Position numbers and translations under genes: made by a program. Below, one piece after another: positions 1-5,591 of a DNA stretch of 6,418 nucleotides. The notes beneath the pieces were generated by a model. That model was not told the DNA's origin. It searched no databases and saw nothing but the letters and a program-made list of their open reading frames with translations. The stretch is from positions 1-6,418 of the forward strand of contig CANLGS010000257.1 of assembly GCA_947490035.1 (NCBI GenBank). The letters run 5' to 3'. This DNA comes from Gemmataceae bacterium. Its GTDB lineage: Bacteria; Planctomycetota; Planctomycetia; Gemmatales; Gemmataceae. Numbering within the stretch: the stretch's first letter is position 1; every line of letters starts with the position of its first letter.

Positions 1-584
1 AAGCCGAGAAGGAACTGGACGACAAGATCGGCAAGGAGAATCGCGAGAAGCTCCAGAAGGAGATGAAGGACAAGAAGCCGGGCGACGCGGAGCAGCAAAA
101 GAAGCTCAAGGAAGAACTCGAAAAGATGGCGAAGGACCAGCAGGGGAAGCAGGAGCACGATCCGTCGGCCAAGACGGGCGGCGGCGACGGACCGAAGACG
201 AAGGAGGCGATGGAAGAGGACGCCCGCAACCGGCTCAAGTCCGCCGAACTGCGGCTCGAAGAGTTCGAGCGCAAGAAGTACGACGAGGCGTTCCAGAAGA
301 AGCAGGGCTTCACGCCGGCGGAGTACCAGAAGTTCCTCGACGGCTACGAGAAGCACGTCGAGAAACTGCGCGACGACGTGAAGAAGGGCGTCGCGACCGG
401 CGACAAGCCGCCGCCGGCGACCACCGCCGAACCGGGCACCACGATCACCGGCGGAACTGGTGGCAAGGTCGTTCCGACCGGCCCCGGCACCAGCGTCGGC
501 ACGGGTGGCAGCAAGCCCGTCGAGGCGCCCGGCTTCGAGGGCGCACGCGACAAGTTCCATAAGCTCATCAACGAGAAGAAGTGA
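1..584 (+). CDS. C-terminal part of a Lys/Glu-rich coiled-coil protein, function unknown (5' end outside window)
   Basis: The reading frame is open from the left edge (first full codon at position 3) to the TGA at 582-584, so at least 193 residues are visible and the true start lies upstream. An internal ATG at 63 is not the start, because the codons before it have the same Lys/Glu/Asp-rich composition. In order there is a charged helical, probably coiled-coil stretch, a Gly/Lys linker, a second helical segment with the phrase FTPAEYQKFLDGYEKHVEKL, a Pro/Thr/Gly-rich low-complexity linker (roughly the region encoded by 408-525), and a short basic end, FHKLINEKK. No membrane segment or catalytic motif is visible. 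Large planctomycete proteins with N-terminal membrane domains often end this way, but that is recollection, not shown here. Function is unassigned. A perfect inverted repeat begins five bases after the stop. Confidence 0.8.
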   Translation, partial: AEKELDDKIGKENREKLQKEMKDKKPGDAEQQKKLKEELEKMAKDQQGKQEHDPSAKTGGGDGPKTKEAMEEDARNRLKSAELRLEEFERKKYDEAFQKKQGFTPAEYQKFLDGYEKHVEKLRDDVKKGVATGDKPPPATTAEPGTTITGGTGGKVVPTGPGTSVGTGGSKPVEAPGFEGARDKFHKLINEKK

Positions 585-589
585 AGACG

Positions 590-712
590 AAGAGTATGAG
601 CCGCAGATGACGCAGACGGACGCAGATTCAAACCAAGAGACAGAGTGTTTTGAAGAACGCTGCTTCTTGACTTGATCTGCGTCCGTCTGCGTCATCTGCG
701 GCTCATACTCTT
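590..712. repeat. Perfect 38-bp inverted repeat with 47-nt loop
   Basis: The arms at 590-627 and 675-712 are exact reverse complements over 38 bases, separated by 47 bases (628-674). Each arm carries an internal tandem of the heptamer CGCAGAT or CGCAGAC, at 602, 611 and 621 in the left arm, spaced 9-10 bases. It starts five bases after the stop of the upstream coiled-coil gene and ends 51 bases before nadB. The stem is far longer than a normal intrinsic terminator and has no proper T tract after it, so a dispersed intergenic repeat or small non-autonomous element is more likely. It could still end or stabilise the upstream transcript. No target-site duplication is evident at its ends. Whether it is repeated elsewhere in the genome cannot be seen here. 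Confidence 0.92.
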
Positions 713-763
713 TCTCACCCGCTTCCCCTACGTTAACGGCACCTCTCTTCCACGGGTTCCGTC

Positions 764-2383
764 ATGTCCGGCGCCAACCGCTACCTCGTCTCGTTCGACG
801 CGCGCGACACCTTCCACCGCTTCGCGGACGTGCTCGTCATCGGGGCCGGCATCGCCGGGCTGCGCGCCGCACTCGAAGTCCCGCCCGACCTGTCCGTTCT
901 CGTCGTTACCAAAGATCGCGTCACCGAGAGCAACAGTTCTTACGCGCAGGGCGGCATCGCCGGCGTACGCGCGCCCGAGGACACGTTCGAGAATCACGTC
1001 GAGGACACGCTCGTCGCGGGCGACGGGTTGTGTGACCGCGAGGTGGTGGAACTCGTCGTGCGCGAGGCGCCGCACCAGATCGAGAAGCTGATCGAGTTCG
1101 GCACGAAGTTCGACGAGGAGAACGGCCAGCTCGCGCTCACCCGCGAGGGCGGGCACAGTCACCGCCGCATCGTTCACGCGCTCGGCGATTCGACCGGCTT
1201 CGAGATGATGAGGGCCACCATCGCGCATGCGCGCACGCGGCCGAACGTCCGCATCTGGGACGACACCTTCACGATTGATCTTCTCACGCATGACGGGAAT
1301 TGTTGCGGCGCGGTGGTTTCGCGCAACGGCATGGGTAAGTTCCTCATCTGGGCGAAGCAGGTGGTACTCGCGTCCGGCGGGTGCGGAATGGTGTACCGCG
1401 AAACGACCAACCCCCCGGTCGCGACCGGCGACGGAATGGCCGCCGCGTACCGCGCCGGCGCGGAACTCCGCGACATGGAGTTCATGCAGTTCCACCCCAC
1501 CGTGCTGTACGTCGCGGGGTCCGCGCGCTACCTGGTGAGCGAAGCCGTTCGCGGCGAGGGCGCGTACTTGCGCGATGTGAACGGCGAGCGATTCATGCTC
1601 AAGGACGACCCGCGGCACGAACTCGCCCCGCGCGACGTGGTGGCGCGAGCGATCTTCCGCACGATGGAGAAAACGCAGCACCCCAACGTCTATCTCGACC
1701 TGTCGCACCTCGATCCGGCCCTGGTGCATCACCGCTTTCCGGGCATCAACCGCGTGTGCAAGAGCTTCGGCCTGGACATCACGAAGGACAAAATCCCGGT
1801 ACGCCCGGGCGCGCACTACATGGTCGGCGGCGTGACCGTCGATATGCACGGTCGCACCACGGTGCCGGGGCTGTGGGCCGCGGGCGAAGTCGCTTCCAGC
1901 GGCTTGCACGGCGCGAACCGGCTCGCGTCGAACAGCCTGATCGAAGGGCTGGTGTACGGCACGCTCTGCGGTCGCGGGGCAGCACAAGAAATTCGCAAAA
2001 TGCCGCGAGCGATGACCGCGTACCCGCTGCGCAGCGGGATTCCACCCGCGGAGGACGACGCCCGGCTCGACCTCGCCGACCTGATGGCGTCGCTGCGGAG
2101 CCTGATGGTTCGCAAGATGGGCATCGTCCGCGAGAAGGCGCGTCTGCTCGAAGCGAAGGAAGACTTGCGGTTCTGGTGCCGGTATGCGCTCTCGCGCGAG
2201 TTCGACGGCAAAGCCGGCTGGGAACTGCAAAACCTGCTCACGATCGCGCGCCTGATGATCGCGTCGGCGCTGGCGCGCGACGAGTCGCGCGGCACGCACT
2301 TCCGCAGCGACTTCCCCGCGCGCGACGATTCTGGGTGGGGTCTGCGGCGCGTAGTGAGCGAGCCGTTCGTCGCACTGGGGTGA
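764..2383 (+). CDS. nadB: L-aspartate oxidase NadB
   Basis: A 539-residue FAD enzyme that oxidises L-aspartate to iminoaspartate, which quinolinate synthase (NadA) then condenses with dihydroxyacetone phosphate in de novo NAD synthesis; expected in the cytoplasm. Length matches the family. Seen in the sequence: dinucleotide-binding GAGIAG at residues 27-32, the flavin-binding SSYAQGGIA at 58-66, REGGHSHRR at 127-135, FHPT with H244, SEAVRGEG at 259-266, R290, H351 in AHYMVGGV, and NRLASNSL with R386. These align without offset to the E. coli active-site residues H244, T259, E260, R290, H351 and R386, with Ser in place of T259. The His and Arg pattern and the SSYAQGG phrase favour NadB over succinate dehydrogenase or fumarate reductase flavoproteins, its nearest relatives. 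A helical C-terminal domain follows (about 420-539). The ATG at 764 is well placed, about 20 residues before the FAD motif, but has no clear Shine-Dalgarno. No nadA or nadC lies in the window. Confidence 0.95.
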   Translation: MSGANRYLVSFDARDTFHRFADVLVIGAGIAGLRAALEVPPDLSVLVVTKDRVTESNSSYAQGGIAGVRAPEDTFENHVEDTLVAGDGLCDREVVELVVREAPHQIEKLIEFGTKFDEENGQLALTREGGHSHRRIVHALGDSTGFEMMRATIAHARTRPNVRIWDDTFTIDLLTHDGNCCGAVVSRNGMGKFLIWAKQVVLASGGCGMVYRETTNPPVATGDGMAAAYRAGAELRDMEFMQFHPTVLYVAGSARYLVSEAVRGEGAYLRDVNGERFMLKDDPRHELAPRDVVARAIFRTMEKTQHPNVYLDLSHLDPALVHHRFPGINRVCKSFGLDITKDKIPVRPGAHYMVGGVTVDMHGRTTVPGLWAAGEVASSGLHGANRLASNSLIEGLVYGTLCGRGAAQEIRKMPRAMTAYPLRSGIPPAEDDARLDLADLMASLRSLMVRKMGIVREKARLLEAKEDLRFWCRYALSREFDGKAGWELQNLLTIARLMIASALARDESRGTHFRSDFPARDDSGWGLRRVVSEPFVALG

Positions 2384-2388
2384 TTGTG

Positions 2389-2442
2389 GTGGGACAGGCC
2401 GCTGGCGTGCCGAAGCGAAGGCAGGCCAGCGGCCTGCCCCAC
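2389..2442. repeat. 18-bp imperfect inverted repeat (dispersed-type palindrome)
   Basis: The arm 2389-2406 pairs with 2425-2442 with a single A-C mismatch (2394 with 2437). After one G-G mismatch the helix can continue with TGCC (2408-2411) against GGCA (2420-2423), leaving an 8-base loop. The arm core is CAGGCCGCTGGC. It begins five bases after the nadB stop and is not followed by a T tract. GC-rich palindromes with a GGGACAGGC-type core are, from general recollection, common between planctomycete genes, which would make this a REP-like repeat. It may also protect the 3' end of nadB mRNA or end transcription. Confidence 0.85.
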
Positions 2443-2512
2443 GAGAAGAAATCCGGGTCGGCCCCGTCATCGTCTGGTTTGTATCGCCCGTTTCCCCTCA
2501 AGGTGTGCTGCA

Positions 2513-3100
2513 ATGAAATGGTTCGTACTCGCGGTCGCGGCGCTGTTCGTGTCCGCAACGGCGGTCTCCGCGGAAGACAAGAAGAAGCCGGAAGGGCCGG
2601 TCACGCTGAAGGTGGTCGCGAAGACCGACAAGTACAAGTTCGACGGCGGCGGCAAGACGCCCGAAGAGTACAAGAAGACGCTTCAACTGTTGGCGAAGGC
2701 GAAGGACGGCGGGTTGCAGCAGCCGCCCAAGCCGCCGGCGGTGGACCTCGTACTCCAGATCACCAACACGTCGAAGGACGAGGTGACCATCTACGTGGGC
2801 GGCGACCCGAACGTGTACACGTTCGAGCTGACCGGCGGCGACGGCACGGTGGCTCTGAACAGCGGGCTGGCGTTCACCGCCGACTTCAAGTTGCCCAAGT
2901 CGGTGACGCTGGCGGCCGGCAAGTCCTACGACATCCCGGTGAAGCAACTGTCCGACGGCAGCCGCGGCGCGTCGCGGTACGTGTACTGGACCGGGCCGGG
3001 CGAGTACAAACTCGCGGCCACCTACACGCTGTCCGACAAGGACGGCGGCAAGACCACAACGCTCAAGAGCGAGCCGATCAAGATCACCGTCGAGAAGTAA
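2513..3100 (+). CDS. Secreted Ig-like/beta-rich protein, function unknown
   Basis: A 195-residue protein with an N-terminal signal peptide: MKWF, a hydrophobic core to about residue 18, and a signal peptidase I site AVSA|ED between 20 and 21. It is therefore exported, and there is no lipobox Cys. After a Lys-rich patch (23-25) and a likely helical part around TPEEYKKTLQLLAKAK (49-64), a Pro-rich joint (71-75) leads into an apparent beta-sandwich starting with LVLQITNTS (79-87) and including VTLAAGKSYDIPV and YVYWTGPGEYKLAATYTL. The NTS strand and the LAAGKSY turn recall BsuPI- or Ig-like extracellular domains, which is an inference from fold style only. The start at 2513 is chosen because it gives the signal peptide; the frame is open further upstream, but that part runs through the palindrome at 2389-2442. 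AAGGT at 2500-2504 is a weak ribosome site. No enzymatic motif is seen. Confidence 0.85.
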   Translation: MKWFVLAVAALFVSATAVSAEDKKKPEGPVTLKVVAKTDKYKFDGGGKTPEEYKKTLQLLAKAKDGGLQQPPKPPAVDLVLQITNTSKDEVTIYVGGDPNVYTFELTGGDGTVALNSGLAFTADFKLPKSVTLAAGKSYDIPVKQLSDGSRGASRYVYWTGPGEYKLAATYTLSDKDGGKTTTLKSEPIKITVEK

Positions 3101-3108
3101 CCCAACGA

Positions 3109-3137
3109 AGTGCGCGGCGCAGAACGCGCCGCGCACT
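3109..3137. terminator. GC-rich hairpin after the secreted-protein gene, possible terminator
   Basis: A perfect 12-bp stem (3109-3120 with 3126-3137) closes a 5-base loop AGAAC and begins eight bases after the TAA at 3098-3100. It is very stable, but no T run follows, so it may work as a factor-dependent terminator or 3' stabiliser rather than a classical intrinsic terminator. A promoter-like sequence for the next gene begins ten bases later. Confidence 0.55.
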
Positions 3138-3146
3138 CCACGCACG

Positions 3147-3176
3147 TTGACTTCACTCCCGCGGCGCAGGTAAGCT
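3147..3176 (+). promoter_or_regulatory. Putative sigma-70-type promoter of the first Uma2 gene
   Basis: TTGACT (3147-3152) and TAAGCT (3171-3176) are separated by 18 bases. The -35 matches the consensus in five of six bases and the -10 keeps the key A at position 2 and the final T. The same -35 hexamer and a similar TAAnnT -10 recur before the cimA leader, which supports both. The expected start near 3183 would give a very short 5' leader. No experimental support. Confidence 0.4.
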
Positions 3177-3182
3177 GTGGTG

Positions 3183-3188
3183 AAGGAG
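3183..3188 (+). promoter_or_regulatory. Strong Shine-Dalgarno deciding the Uma2 start
   Basis: AAGGAG lies five bases before the ATG at 3194. The frame is open upstream to a GTG at 3110, but the segment between contains the GC hairpin and encodes no recognisable family sequence, so the ATG at 3194 is the start. Confidence 0.8.
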
Positions 3189-3193
3189 AACCG

Positions 3194-3757
3194 ATGAGTA
3201 CACAAACGATGGGCTGCGCGACCCTCGACGACCTGATGAAGGTGGACGGCAAAGCCGAACTCATCAACGGAAGGATCGTGCGTGATATGGGCACCGGCTT
3301 TCTTCCCGGCAAGGTTTCGCGCCGGATCACGCGCGCGCTAGAGGACTACATCGCGGCCGGTGCGGGCGGGGAAGTCGTTGAGGACAACGTCGGCTATGCG
3401 CCGCACTCGCCGTTGCCTTCCGGCCGGCAGTCGCTCTCGCCCGATTCGTCGTACTACACCGGTCCGCTTCCATCGAACCTGATGAGATACGTGACCGGGC
3501 ACCCGGACTTCGCGGCTGAGGTGAGGAGCGAGAACGACTACGGCCCCGCGAAGGAGCGCGAACACGAAGAAAAGCGCACCGACTACTTCGCGGCCGGAAC
3601 GCTCGTCGTGTGGGATGTCGATCCCGTCGCGGAAACGGTCGCCGCTTACGTCGCCACCGCACCGACCACGCCCACGATATTCCGGCGAGGTGACGTGGCC
3701 GACGCCGAACCCGCGGTGCCCGGCTGGCGTCTCTCCGTGGACGCGCTATTCACTTGA
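3194..3757 (+). CDS. Uma2-family (DUF820) putative PD-(D/E)XK nuclease
   Basis: A 187-residue protein, the usual length of the family. Recognisable parts are AELINGRIV (21-29) near the N terminus, SPDSSYYTG with D84, DFAAEVRSEND with E109, EEKRTDYFAAG with K127, and VVWDVDP (138-144). In this fold the Asp, the Glu and a nearby Lys are expected to form the metal-binding active site. Usual members read EV.SPSD after the core strand, whereas here it is EVRSEND, so activity is likely but not certain. The family is greatly expanded in planctomycetes and cyanobacteria, and its biological role is unsettled. Its function is not indicated by the neighbours. It is preceded by its own promoter-like sequence and a strong ribosome site. 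The TGA is followed within six bases by the -35 element of the cimA leader promoter. Confidence 0.88.
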   Translation: MSTQTMGCATLDDLMKVDGKAELINGRIVRDMGTGFLPGKVSRRITRALEDYIAAGAGGEVVEDNVGYAPHSPLPSGRQSLSPDSSYYTGPLPSNLMRYVTGHPDFAAEVRSENDYGPAKEREHEEKRTDYFAAGTLVVWDVDPVAETVAAYVATAPTTPTIFRRGDVADAEPAVPGWRLSVDALFT

Positions 3758-3762
3758 CGCGC

Positions 3763-3791
3763 TTGACTCCCGCCTTACACCGGCGTAACTT
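3763..3791 (+). promoter_or_regulatory. Putative promoter of the cimA leader and operon
   Basis: TTGACT (3763-3768), a 17-base spacer and TAACTT (3786-3791) resemble a sigma-70-type promoter. Transcription would begin near 3797-3800, about 20 bases before the leader GTG, giving a leader transcript of roughly 155 bases up to the terminator, a typical attenuator size. The hexamers resemble those before the Uma2 gene at 3194. Confidence 0.5.
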
Positions 3792-3809
3792 TACATCGAC
3801 ATCGAGAGA

Positions 3810-3908
3810 ACCGAACCGTGTTCACCCGCTCCGCTCCCGCCGTGATCTCCGCGACCGCCGTTATCGGCGTGGTCGTCGTTATTACCACCGGGTGATTCGG
3901 GGTTCGGT
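3810..3908 (+). promoter_or_regulatory. Possible protector (1:2) stem of the cimA attenuator
   Basis: ACCGAACC (3810-3817), directly before the leader start codon, is complementary to GGTTCGGT (3901-3908). Nested inside it, TCACCCG (3822-3828) is complementary to CGGGTGA (3889-3895), which includes the leader stop codon. Both can form together with a small internal loop. The pairing overlaps the 5' arm of the antiterminator at 3901-3903 and would block it when the leader is not being translated. Eight- and seven-base complementarities can arise by chance, so this is the weakest element of the leader. Confidence 0.4.
3818..3895 (+). CDS. Candidate branched-chain amino acid leader peptide of cimA
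   Basis: A 25-codon ORF from GTG (3818) to TGA (3893-3895). Its second half is IGVVVVITTG (residues 16-25), with Val codons at 9, 15 and 18-21, Ile at 10, 16 and 22, Thr at 3, 13, 23 and 24, and no Leu. Nine of 25 residues are Val or Ile. It resembles the leader peptides of the enterobacterial ilv operons, whose stalling on Val/Ile codons during starvation relieves termination. The stop codon is directly followed by the antiterminator arm (3896), so a ribosome at the stop would cover it, while one stalled on codons 18-22 would leave it largely free. GAGAG at 3804-3808 is a weak ribosome site. A short hydrophobic membrane peptide is the main alternative, but the placement before a terminator and cimA fits attenuation better. 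Confidence 0.65.
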   Translation: MFTRSAPAVISATAVIGVVVVITTG

Positions 3909-3931
3909 ACTCTTGCCGCACGCACCCCGGA
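3896..3931 (+). promoter_or_regulatory. Predicted antiterminator hairpin of the cimA leader
   Basis: TTCGGGGT (3896-3903) can pair with 3924-3931, an 8-bp stem with one G-T wobble and a 20-base loop. The 3' half is the 5' arm of the terminator at 3924-3952, so the two hairpins exclude each other. The sequence TTCGGGGTT occurs exactly twice here, at 3896-3904 and at 3940-3948, the second being the 3' arm of the terminator: the first copy mimics the second. The direct repeat is seen; its role as switch is inferred. Confidence 0.6.
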
Positions 3932-3952
3932 GCCTACGCTTCGGGGTTTTTT
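3924..3952 (+). terminator. Intrinsic terminator (attenuator) just before cimA
   Basis: The arms 3925-3933 and 3938-3946 form a 9-bp stem with one G-T wobble and a 4-base loop CTAC, followed at once by six T (3947-3952). This is a textbook intrinsic terminator. It ends only 22 bases before the cimA ATG and 29 bases after the leader ORF, so it lies inside the cimA leader rather than at the end of the Uma2 gene, whose stop is 167 bases upstream. Confidence 0.88.
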
Positions 3953-3974
3953 CTTTCCCACGCCGAGTTTCGCC

Positions 3975-5591
3975 ATGAGCCGCGTCAGCATCTACGACAC
4001 CACGCTTCGCGACGGCAGTCAGGGCGAGGGCGTGAACTTTTCGCTGCAAGACAAGCTGCTGCTCACGAAGCGACTCGATGAGATCGGCGTGGACTACATC
4101 GAAGGCGGCTACCCGCTGTCGAACCCGAAGGACTTCGAGTACTTCCAGGCCGTGCGCGACCTTCCCCTGAAGCACGCGAAGGTGTGCGCGTTCGGCATGA
4201 CGCGGCGCAAGAACGCGCCCGCCGAAACCGACACGTGCCTTAAGGCGCTGCTCGACGCACACACGCCGGTCGTCACCATCGTCGGCAAGACGTGGGACTT
4301 CCACGTGACGAACGTACTCGGCACCACGCTAGAAGAGAACGTGCGGATGATCGCGGACTCGGTCGCGTACTGCCAATCGCAGGGCCGCGAGGTGTTCTAC
4401 GACGCCGAACACTTCTTCGACGGCTACCGGGCGAACCCGGCGTACGCGCTGCGCACGCTCCGCGCCGCGGCCGAGGCGGGCGCGAGTGTCGTGATCCTAT
4501 GCGACACCAACGGCGGCACGATGCCGGAGCGCGTCGCGGAGGTCGTGCAGGTGGTGAAGGGCGCGCTGACGTGCGAGGTCGGCATCCACTGCCACAACGA
4601 TTGCGAACTCGCTGTGGCGAACACGCTCGCCGCGGTGCGGGCCGGCGCGACGCAGGCGCAGGGTACGATGAACGGCATCGGCGAGCGGTGCGGGAACGTC
4701 GATCTGGTCAGCGTGATCGCGAACCTCGCGCTCAAGTACGGGCGCGACGTGCTGAAACCCGGCAGCCTCACGCGCCTCACGGAAACGTCGCGCTACGTCT
4801 ACGAAATCGCGAACATGAACCACCGCAACGGGCAGCCGTTCGTGGGGCAGTCCGCGTTCGCGCACAAGGGCGGGATGCACACGCACGCGGTCGCCAAAGA
4901 CCCGACCACCTACGAGCACGTCACGCCGGAAGCCGTGGGCAACGAGCGCCGCATATTGGTGTCGGAGCTGTCGGGACATTCGACGATCCTGGCGAAGACC
5001 GCTAAGTACCAGATGAACCACGACAAGGCGCTCATGACCAAGATCCTCACCGCGGTGCAAGACCTGGAGAACAAGGGGTACGAGTTCGAGGCCGCGGAGG
5101 CGTCGTTCGATCTGCTGGTGCGGAAGGTGGCGAAGGACCACAAGCCGTGGGAGGTCGATAAGGCGCTGACGCTGTACAAGCCGTGGTTCGAGCGGATCAC
5201 GTATCGCGTGAACATCGAGGCGCGCGAGAACAATACGCCGATCACGGAAGCAACCGTGCGGCTCAAGGTCGCGGGCGTGATCGAACACACCGCGAGCGAA
5301 GGCGACGGCCCGGTCAACGCGCTCGACGGCGCGCTCCGCAAGGCGCTCGTCCGCTTCTTCCCGCGACTCGAAGAGATGCAGCTCGTTGACTACAAGGTGC
5401 GGGTGGTGAACCCGAAAGAAGGCACCGCGGCCCGCGTGCGCGTGGTGATCGAATCGCGCGATAAGGACGCCGTGTGGGGCACCGTGGGCGTAAGCGAAAA
5501 CATCATCGAGGCAAGCTGGCTCGCGTTAACCGATTCGATCGAGTACAAACTGTTCAAGGACGCCGAACGCCCCCACGGAGGAAACGCATGA
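3975..5591 (+). CDS. cimA: Citramalate synthase CimA
   Basis: A 538-residue enzyme that condenses pyruvate with acetyl-CoA to (R)-citramalate, the first step of the threonine-independent route to 2-oxobutanoate and isoleucine; expected in the cytoplasm. The TIM-barrel catalytic domain starts with IYDTTLRDG (6-14, with R12 and D13), then YIEGGYP (41-47), FYDAEHFFDGY (141-151) and the metal-binding HCHND (H205 and H207), followed by GTMNGIGERCGNVDL. A C-terminal LeuA-type dimerisation/feedback domain covers about 390-530. The AEHFFDGY phrase and the length favour the long CimA-type subfamily over 2-isopropylmalate synthase (LeuA) or homocitrate synthase, which share the fold. The ATG at 3975 is fixed by the conserved N terminus; the ribosome site before it is weak. 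A leader peptide, antiterminator and terminator stand directly upstream. Its TGA overlaps the ATG of the next gene. Confidence 0.93.
   Translation: MSRVSIYDTTLRDGSQGEGVNFSLQDKLLLTKRLDEIGVDYIEGGYPLSNPKDFEYFQAVRDLPLKHAKVCAFGMTRRKNAPAETDTCLKALLDAHTPVVTIVGKTWDFHVTNVLGTTLEENVRMIADSVAYCQSQGREVFYDAEHFFDGYRANPAYALRTLRAAAEAGASVVILCDTNGGTMPERVAEVVQVVKGALTCEVGIHCHNDCELAVANTLAAVRAGATQAQGTMNGIGERCGNVDLVSVIANLALKYGRDVLKPGSLTRLTETSRYVYEIANMNHRNGQPFVGQSAFAHKGGMHTHAVAKDPTTYEHVTPEAVGNERRILVSELSGHSTILAKTAKYQMNHDKALMTKILTAVQDLENKGYEFEAAEASFDLLVRKVAKDHKPWEVDKALTLYKPWFERITYRVNIEARENNTPITEATVRLKVAGVIEHTASEGDGPVNALDGALRKALVRFFPRLEEMQLVDYKVRVVNPKEGTAARVRVVIESRDKDAVWGTVGVSENIIEASWLALTDSIEYKLFKDAERPHGGNA
5577..5581 (+). 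promoter_or_regulatory. Shine-Dalgarno of the downstream Uma2 gene, inside cimA
   Basis: GGAGG at 5577-5581 lies six bases before the ATG at 5588, within the last codons of cimA. With the ATGA overlap it suggests efficient, probably coupled, translation of the second Uma2 gene. Confidence 0.75.

Noticed and set aside
667..700. TTGACT in the loop of the 38-bp inverted repeat as a nadB promoter
   Set aside because: No acceptable -10 hexamer lies 16-18 bases downstream.
728..2470. A 580-codon open frame on the - strand opposite nadB
   Set aside because: It is a high-GC shadow: the + strand frame encodes an unmistakable NadB, and the reverse product is Arg/His/Ala-rich without family features.
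2384..2512. An upstream extension of the secreted protein to a start near the nadB stop
   Set aside because: The extension translates the palindrome and would bury the signal peptide that begins at 2513.
1381..3150. A 589-codon + strand frame crossing nadB, the palindrome and the secreted-protein gene
   Set aside because: It overlaps two supported genes in another frame and its product is Arg/Gly/Ala-rich low-information sequence.
3896..3952. A T-box or riboswitch before cimA
   Set aside because: The leader is short, and I see no T-box-like conserved sequence or multi-helix aptamer; the leader ORF with competing hairpins explains the structure.
3754..3978. A 74-codon + strand frame across the cimA leader
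   Set aside because: The product is Arg-rich, begins inside the end of the Uma2 gene and runs through the terminator; the 25-codon frame at 3818 explains the region better.
4292..5288. Long open frames on both strands inside cimA
   Set aside because: They are frame shadows of the cimA codon bias; their products are Arg-rich with no recognisable motif.
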